Assembly (NCBI RefSeq): GCF_001641335.1
Contig: NZ_LVEM01000001.1
Span: 296,709 to 360,708, forward strand
Source: Bradyrhizobium stylosanthis
GTDB lineage: Bacteria > Pseudomonadota > Alphaproteobacteria > Rhizobiales > Xanthobacteraceae
Direction: 5' to 3'
Length of the DNA: 64,000 nt
The notes under the pieces were generated by a model. The model was not told the origin of the DNA. It saw only the letters and a list, made by a program, of their open reading frames with translations, and did no database searches. This document shows positions 58,899 to 64,000 of the stretch, piece after piece. Position 1 is the stretch's first letter; every line of letters starts with the position of its first letter. The position numbers and the translations under genes are program-made.

Positions 58899-60146
58899 AT
58901 GCCCAGCATCCTCTTCAAGAACGCCGCTCTGCTCGATCCGCTCCAGCCGGATTTGCTGGAGGGACAACACGTGCTGGTCGAAGACAATCTGATCAAGGAG
59001 GTCTCCGACCGGCCGATCCAGGTCACTGCAGATCGCACCATCGATCTGAAGGGCAAGACGCTGATGCCCGGCCTGATCGACCTGCACGTGCACGCGATTG
59101 CGGTCGAGCTCAATCTGGCGCAGCAGGTGCACATGCCGAACGTGCTGGTGACGCTGCGCTCGACGCTGCTGCTGCGCGGCATGCTCAGGCGCGGCTTCAC
59201 CACGGTCCGCGATGCCGGCGGTGCCGGCCATGCGCTGAAGCAGGCGATCGAGACCGGCCTCACCGACGGGCCGCGGCTGTTCGTCTCCGGCCGCGCGCTC
59301 AGCCAGACCGGCGGCCACGGCGACATGCGGGCACGCTCGGATTACCTCGCGAGCGACGCACCCTGTCCGTGCTGCGTGCGCGTCGGCGCGCTGGCGCGCG
59401 TCGCCGACGGCGTCGACGGGGTGCGCAGGGCTGCCCGCGAAGAGCTGCAGATGGGGGCCGACCAGATCAAGATCATGGCCTCCGGCGGCGTGGCGTCGCC
59501 GACCGATCCGGTCGGCGCCTTCGGCTACTCCGAGGACGAGATCCGCGCCATCGTCGAGGAGGCGCGGGGCCGTCAGACCTATGTGCTCGCGCACGCCTAC
59601 ACCGCTGCCGCGATCGAACGCGCGGTTCGCTGCGGCGTACGCACCATCGAGCACGGCAATCTGGTCGATGCGCCGACCGCGCGGCTGATGGCCGAGAAGG
59701 GCGCCTATGTGGTGCCGACGCTGGTCACTTACGAGGCGCTGGCCAATGAGGGCGCCCAATACGGCCTGCCGGCCGAGAGCGTCGCCAAGATCGCCGATGT
59801 CCGCGACGCCGGCCTGCGCTCGCTCGCGATCTATCGCGATGCCGGCGTGAAGATGGGCTTCGGCAGCGATCTGCTCGGACCGTCGCAGCGCCTGCAGAGC
59901 GACGAGTTCCGCATCCGCGCCGAGATTCTCGGGCCCCGTGCCGTCATCGCCAGTGCGACATTGATCGGTGCCGAAGTGTTGGGCATGGAAGGCAAGCTCG
60001 GCCGCATCGCACCGGAGGCCATCGCGGACCTGCTGGTGGTCGACGGCAACCCGCTGCGCGACGTCGCCTGCCTGCTCGGCCAGGGCGAGCACATTCCGAT
60101 GGTGATGAAGGCAGGCAAGGTCCAGTTCGACCGGCTGAACGCGTAA
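58899..60146 (+). CDS. Metal-dependent amidohydrolase
   Basis: A 415-residue amidohydrolase of the imidazolonepropionase/prolidase-like group. Metal sites: LIDLHVHAIAVE (HVH), the Lys in QIKIMASGGVAS, HAYTAAAIERAV and IEHGNLVD, and the Asp in GFGSDLLG. It hydrolyses an amide, peptide or ring bond in the cytoplasm with one or two divalent metals. The last gene of the LysR-controlled cassette, so its substrate is probably what the MFS protein imports. The ATG at 58899 is 17 bases after the GAF stop. Confidence 0.93.
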   Translation: MPSILFKNAALLDPLQPDLLEGQHVLVEDNLIKEVSDRPIQVTADRTIDLKGKTLMPGLIDLHVHAIAVELNLAQQVHMPNVLVTLRSTLLLRGMLRRGFTTVRDAGGAGHALKQAIETGLTDGPRLFVSGRALSQTGGHGDMRARSDYLASDAPCPCCVRVGALARVADGVDGVRRAAREELQMGADQIKIMASGGVASPTDPVGAFGYSEDEIRAIVEEARGRQTYVLAHAYTAAAIERAVRCGVRTIEHGNLVDAPTARLMAEKGAYVVPTLVTYEALANEGAQYGLPAESVAKIADVRDAGLRSLAIYRDAGVKMGFGSDLLGPSQRLQSDEFRIRAEILGPRAVIASATLIGAEVLGMEGKLGRIAPEAIADLLVVDGNPLRDVACLLGQGEHIPMVMKAGKVQFDRLNA

Positions 60147-60150
60147 TCGC

Positions 60151-60185
60151 CGCCGCATCGCGCGCATGTGCGCGCCGATGCGGCG
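60151..60185. terminator. Bidirectional hairpin between convergent genes
   Basis: CGCCGCATCG (60151-60160) with CGATGCGGCG (60176-60185), enclosing the self-complementary CGCGCATGTGCGCG (60161-60174). It ends the amidohydrolase operon on one strand and the quinone-oxidoreductase gene on the other. No T-run is visible. Confidence 0.7.
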
Positions 60186-60187
60186 TC

Positions 60188-61162
60188 CTATTTCGCGATG
60201 CGCACGACCATCTTGCCGAGCGCCCCGCGCGTCTGCATGGTCCTGAACGCCTCGCGAAATTCTTCCAGCGCGAAGACGCGGCCGACCACGGGCTTCAGCT
60301 CGCCGTTGGCGAGCCAGTTCATCAGCTCCGACATCAGGCGCTTCTGCAACTCGGGCTCGCGCGTTGGAAGCTGCGCGAGGTCGACGCCGAGCAGGGCGCC
60401 GCCCTTCAGTAGCGGCAGATTGAACGGCAGCGCGGGGATGGCACCCGCGGCGAAGCCGACCACCAGATGGCGTCCGCGCCAGGCGATCAATCGAAAAGCC
60501 TGCACCGAGATTTCGCCGCCGACGGGGTCGAAGATCACGTCGGCGCCGTGCCCGTTGGTCAACTCCTTCAGCGTGTCGCGCCAGCCGGTCTGCGTGTAGT
60601 CGATGTCGGCGTCGGCGCCGTGCGCCCGTGCGAAGTCGCGCTTGTCCGGCGTCGATGCTGCGGCGATCACGCGGGCGCCGAGCAGCTTGCCGATCTGGAC
60701 CGCCGCGATTCCCGTACCGCCGGCCGCGCCCAGCACGAGCAGCTGCTCGCCTTCACACAGCGAAGCGCGTCCGCTCAGCGCATAGAGCGCAGTCAGGTAG
60801 TTGGCGCGAAACGAGGCAGCGACCTCGGCCGCAACGCCGTCCGGCAAAGGATGGAGCGCTGCGGGACCAACGACGATCTCCTCGGCAAGCGCGCCCGACC
60901 GCGTCATGCCCATCACGCGCATGCCGGGTTCGAAGCCGCCGGCCATGCCTTCAATCACGACGCCTGCGAACTCCGTGCCGGGAATGAAGGGCAGGGGATC
61001 CTTGGTCTGATAGCGTCCCTCGATCTTCAAGCCGTCGACAAAGCCGATCCCCGCCGCCTCCACCCGGACGCGCAGTTGTCCGGCCTCGATGCGCGGGGAC
61101 GGAACGTCCTTCAGCTCGATCTGATCGATGGACGCGTATTGCTCTACGACGACGGCTTTCAT
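60188..61162 (-). CDS. NADPH:quinone oxidoreductase-family protein
   Basis: A 324-residue medium-chain reductase starting MKAVVVEQYASIDQIELKDV. The catalytic domain and the Rossmann motif LLVLGAAGGTGIAAVQIGKL are visible, and the structural-zinc Cys set is missing, as in the quinone reductase (QOR) group. It is the second such protein in the window (the other at 10628). It reduces quinones or enones with NADPH. It is convergent with the amidohydrolase and has its own promoter between it and the helicase gene. Confidence 0.92.
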   Translation of the reverse strand: MKAVVVEQYASIDQIELKDVPSPRIEAGQLRVRVEAAGIGFVDGLKIEGRYQTKDPLPFIPGTEFAGVVIEGMAGGFEPGMRVMGMTRSGALAEEIVVGPAALHPLPDGVAAEVAASFRANYLTALYALSGRASLCEGEQLLVLGAAGGTGIAAVQIGKLLGARVIAAASTPDKRDFARAHGADADIDYTQTGWRDTLKELTNGHGADVIFDPVGGEISVQAFRLIAWRGRHLVVGFAAGAIPALPFNLPLLKGGALLGVDLAQLPTREPELQKRLMSELMNWLANGELKPVVGRVFALEEFREAFRTMQTRGALGKMVVRIAK

Positions 61163-61218
61163 GTCGGACCTCTGTGGTTCCAGTTATCCTGACAGGTCCG
61201 GATGGCGGTCTCTTGTGT

Positions 61219-63276
61219 CTACCGCCACATCCCGCGCATCTTCGCGCCGATGTCGATCTTCGGTCCCTGGGCCGCTGTACGTGCTGCACCCGCTGCGGCC
61301 TTCGGCCAGGCGGTGCGCTCGAACAGGTAGACTAGGGATTCCGGGATGAAGCGGGTGCGCGAGGCGTAGACGTGGCGGTCGCCCTTGGCGGCCTGGCCGT
61401 GGACGAAGAAGCGCTGGGGCACGACGAGGTGCAGATCGTCCTTGGCGCGCGTCATCGCGACATAGAGCAGACGGCGCTCCTCTTCGATTTCGGCGCTGGT
61501 GCCGGCACCGAGATCGGACGGCATGCAGCCGTCGACGACGTTGAGCACGAACACCGATTTCCACTCCTGGCCCTTGGCGGAGTGGATGGTGGACAGGATC
61601 AGGTAGTCCTCGTCGCGGAGCGGGGGCCCGGATTTGTCGCTGGTCGCATCCGGCGGATCGAGCGTGAGCTCGGTCAGGAATTTTTCACGCGAGGCATAGC
61701 CGCTCGCGATCTGCTCGAGCTGCATCAGGTCGGCGCGACGCGTCTCGGAATCCTCGTGGATGCGATCGAGATGCGGCTCGTACCAGAGCCGGACGCGTTC
61801 GAGATCGGCCGGCCATTCCGAGTAGCGCAAATTCTCGACCGTGCGGACGAAGGCGGTCCAGTCGTCGCCGGTACGCGCCGGCACGGGAAACCGGCCGAGC
61901 GCGGCAAGCGGGTCCATGCTCTCCGCCATCTGGTCGAGCACGCGCTGCGCGGTGGCGGGGCCGATGCCGGGCAACAGGTGCAGGATGCGGAAGCCGGCGA
62001 CGCGGTCGCGCGGGTTCTCGGCAAAGCGCAGCAAGGCCAGCACGTCCTTGACATGCGCGGCATCGAGGAATTTCAGCCCGCCGAATTTGACGAACGGGAT
62101 GTTGCGGCGGGTCAACTCGATCTCGAGCGGACCGGAATGCGAGGACGTCCGGAACAGCACCGCCTGCTGCTTGAGCAGCGCGCCTTGCTCGCGGTTGGCC
62201 AGCACCTCCTCGACGATGTAGCGGGCCTGGTCGGCCTCGTCGTGCACGGTGACGAGCTGCGGCTTCGGCCCGGAGGTGCGGTCGGTCCAGAGGTTTTTGG
62301 TGAAGCGCTCGCGCGCAAGGCCGATGACGCCGTTGGCCGCCGCCAGCACCGCCTGCGTCGAGCGGTAGTTGCGGTCGAGCGTGATCATCTCCGCGCGCGG
62401 CGAGAAGCTCTGCGGAAACTCCAGGATGTTGCGCACGGTGGCGGCGCGGAACGAATAGATCGACTGCGCGTCGTCGCCGACCACGGTGAGGCCGCGGCCC
62501 TCGGGCTTGAGCGCCAGCAGGATCGAGGATTGCAGGCGGTTGGTGTCCTGATATTCGTCGACCAGTACGTGGTCGAAGCGGCCGCCGATCTCTTCGGCGA
62601 TCAGTGCGTCGCTCATCATCTGCGACCAGTAGAGCAGGAGGTCGTCGTAATCGAGCACGTGCTGGGCCTGCTTGGCCTCGACATAGGCCGCGAACAGGCC
62701 CTTCAGCTCGGCCGCCCAGCCCGCGCACCAGGGATAGTGCTGGCCGAGCACCTTCTCGATCTCCATCTCGGCATTGACGCAGCGCGAGTAGATCGACAGG
62801 CACGTGCCCTTGGCCGGAAAGCGGCTCTCGGTCTTCGACAATCCGCGCTCGTGTCGGACCAAATTCATCAGGTCGGCGGAGTCCTCGCGATCGTGGATGG
62901 TGAAGGCGGGATCGACGCCGATCCGCTCGGCATATTCGCGCAGGAGCCGCGCGCCGATGCCGTGAAACGTGCCGGCCCAGGCGAGGGCGTCGCGCATGAT
63001 CGCGGCATTGTTCTCTCCCAGCACCTTGCGGGCGATGCGCTCGACCCGGCCGGCCATCTCGGCCGCGGCGCGGCGGGAGAAGGTCATCAGCAGGATGCGT
63101 CGCGGATCGGCGCCGGCAACGATCAGGTGCGCGACGCGATGGGCCAGCGTGTTGGTCTTGCCGGAACCCGCGCCGGCGATGACGAGCAGGGGGCTTCCCA
63201 CGGTCGCGCCGTCGGCCACGCCATGCTCGACGGCGCGGCGCTGCTCCGCGTTGAGCGTATCCAGATATGTCGCCAC
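61219..63276 (-). CDS. UvrD/PcrA-type superfamily I DNA helicase
   Basis: A 685-residue 3'-5' DNA helicase, likely in repair or recombination. Motifs in order: Q motif LNAEQRRAVEHG, Walker A AGAGSGKTNTLA, Ia LLMTFSRRAAAEM, Walker B VLVDEYQDTNRLQ, III VVGDDAQSIYSFRAA, IV LDRNYRS, V STIHSAKGQEWKSVFVLNVV, VI YVAMTRAKDDL. It is shorter than E. coli UvrD (720). The start is taken as GTG at 63276 (MATYLDTLN after fMet), since the 17 codons above it are Pro/Leu-rich and unlike the family; ATG at 63327 is the alternative. Confidence 0.94.
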   Translation of the reverse strand: MATYLDTLNAEQRRAVEHGVADGATVGSPLLVIAGAGSGKTNTLAHRVAHLIVAGADPRRILLMTFSRRAAAEMAGRVERIARKVLGENNAAIMRDALAWAGTFHGIGARLLREYAERIGVDPAFTIHDREDSADLMNLVRHERGLSKTESRFPAKGTCLSIYSRCVNAEMEIEKVLGQHYPWCAGWAAELKGLFAAYVEAKQAQHVLDYDDLLLYWSQMMSDALIAEEIGGRFDHVLVDEYQDTNRLQSSILLALKPEGRGLTVVGDDAQSIYSFRAATVRNILEFPQSFSPRAEMITLDRNYRSTQAVLAAANGVIGLARERFTKNLWTDRTSGPKPQLVTVHDEADQARYIVEEVLANREQGALLKQQAVLFRTSSHSGPLEIELTRRNIPFVKFGGLKFLDAAHVKDVLALLRFAENPRDRVAGFRILHLLPGIGPATAQRVLDQMAESMDPLAALGRFPVPARTGDDWTAFVRTVENLRYSEWPADLERVRLWYEPHLDRIHEDSETRRADLMQLEQIASGYASREKFLTELTLDPPDATSDKSGPPLRDEDYLILSTIHSAKGQEWKSVFVLNVVDGCMPSDLGAGTSAEIEEERRLLYVAMTRAKDDLHLVVPQRFFVHGQAAKGDRHVYASRTRFIPESLVYLFERTAWPKAAAGAARTAAQGPKIDIGAKMRGMWR

Positions 63277-63402
63277 GAATCGCCCCGGTGAAAGGGGCAG
63301 ACTCGGCAATCCGGCGGCGCTCCGCAAGGCATACGTGGAGGGCGGGGGACCGCTGGCGCGGGGGACGGCGCCGGCGTCGGCCGCTGCACCACCGGCCGCA
63401 AC

Positions 63403-64000
63403 TCAGCTCGGCCGTACCATGAACGGCATGCTTTTGGCGTCGGGCTGGCCGGTGACCTTGAGGACGAGGCGGTAGATTCCGGTCAAGGTCGGGGCCGTCA
63501 GGCGCAGAACCGTCACTCCCATCGGAGGTCCGGAGTAGCGGATCGGCTTGGCAGGCGGGGGCGCGAACGGCTTGAAGTCGCTCTCGTCGAGTTCCGCCTT
63601 GCCCGGTGACTGGACCGCGCGCTCCCAGGAGAGTTCGCCCTGCAGCGATGTCGCGGGGGAACTCGACTGGATGAGGACCTCGAACGGCGCCTGGACCGGG
63701 ACGATGACATCCTGGACGGTAATGTCGAACCGCTCGTCTTCCGCCGCCAACAGACCGTCGGCGCCGAACAGTTCCTGAAAGGCAAACCTCGCCTCTTCGG
63801 CGGCGATCAGGCTCACATGCGACTTGTCGGTGAACTGGATCTGCTGTCCCGGCAGGAAGGCGCCCTGCAACGACACCGTGCCATCGCCGGCCGACTCGGT
63901 CTCGATCTTGTCGACAATTCCACCGTTCCAAACGAAATGCGTGATCGTGCTGAAACGCGTTCCGACCATCAGAAAGGTGCGGACATGCGCCGGAATTGGC
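63403..64000 (-). CDS. Lipase/LCAT-like hydrolase, C-terminal part
   Basis: The frame is open to the window edge, so the N-terminal part is missing. Visible: HVRTFLMVGTRFSTITHFVW, then SAGDGTVSLQGAFLPGQQIQ with the likely catalytic Asp (GDGTV) and TDKSHVSLIA with the likely catalytic His, the end of an alpha/beta hydrolase of the PGAP1/LCAT kind. From there on a beta-rich C-terminal domain of about 120 residues follows (PPMGVTVLRLTAPTLTGIYR). It likely hydrolyses a lipid ester. ATG at 63969 is internal. Confidence 0.75.
   Translation of the reverse strand, partial: PIPAHVRTFLMVGTRFSTITHFVWNGGIVDKIETESAGDGTVSLQGAFLPGQQIQFTDKSHVSLIAAEEARFAFQELFGADGLLAAEDERFDITVQDVIVPVQAPFEVLIQSSSPATSLQGELSWERAVQSPGKAELDESDFKPFAPPPAKPIRYSGPPMGVTVLRLTAPTLTGIYRLVLKVTGQPDAKSMPFMVRPS

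Noticed and set aside
1..64000. Search by eye for CRISPR arrays, insertion sequences, prophage and integrase genes
   Set aside because: No regularly spaced direct repeats, transposase, integrase or phage structural motif was found.

Overview
This window looks like chromosomal DNA of a Bradyrhizobium-type alphaproteobacterium (Nitrobacteraceae). The evidence is high-GC coding sequence with few start-codon exceptions, a phasin, an Omp25-like outer-membrane porin, DUF2336 and Hpt/receiver proteins, the Fe-S scaffold/folE/hisI neighbourhood, sigma-EcfG-type promoter sites (GGAAC-N16/17-CGTT) and the palindromic and long dispersed repeats I associate with this group. No phage, transposase, conjugation gene or CRISPR array was seen. 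The genes are ordinary core and accessory chromosome genes in short operons.

Layout. 1-5.4 kb: end of a DEAD-box helicase, small exported proteins, an acetyltransferase, a cupin, a phasin, a Crp/Fnr regulator with an EcfG-type promoter and a PAS protein. 5.6-9.7 kb: a structured RNA or attenuator with a terminator, rhomboid protease, CBS protein, patatin and an exported protein. 10.4-12.6 kb: a divergent quinone-oxidoreductase/LysR pair. 12.6-13.6 kb: a repeat island with no protein genes, holding one long dispersed repeat and four different palindromic elements. 13.8-25 kb: a PAS-GGDEF-EAL protein, a beta-lactamase-fold hydrolase, nitroreductase, HigBA toxin-antitoxin with a perfect palindrome upstream, thrS, an MFS transporter and a GrlR-like protein.

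25-31.4 kb: an amino-acid permease coupled to an exported protein, then a cupin-HTH regulator divergent from an MFS-MOSC-reductase operon. 31.4-43.9 kb: small membrane protein under an EcfG-type promoter, yidD, a ClpP-like periplasmic protein, Fe-S scaffold, folE, hisI, a lytic transglycosylase-like protein, DUF2336, an Hpt/response-regulator pair, nadK, an S10 peptidase and a second beta-lactamase-fold protein. Palindromic repeats punctuate this stretch. 44-53.5 kb: many small exported or membrane proteins, two more under EcfG-type promoters, a methyl-accepting chemotaxis protein, a methyltransferase, a GFA protein and tRNA-Thr. 53.5-64 kb: rlmB, tRNA-Tyr, a luciferase-like monooxygenase, a LysR regulator divergent from an MFS/GAF/amidohydrolase cassette with a 19-bp perfect palindrome between them, a quinone oxidoreductase, a UvrD-type helicase and the end of a lipase-like gene.

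The strongest new signals are regulatory. Four strict EcfG-type promoters each sit just upstream of a start codon in the correct orientation, so a general-stress-response set of a Crp/Fnr regulator and three small, mostly membrane, proteins is likely. A roughly 190-nt leader before the rhomboid gene has three segments that can pair in two mutually exclusive ways, one being a terminator. All functional calls rest on reading motifs by eye; no database search was run.
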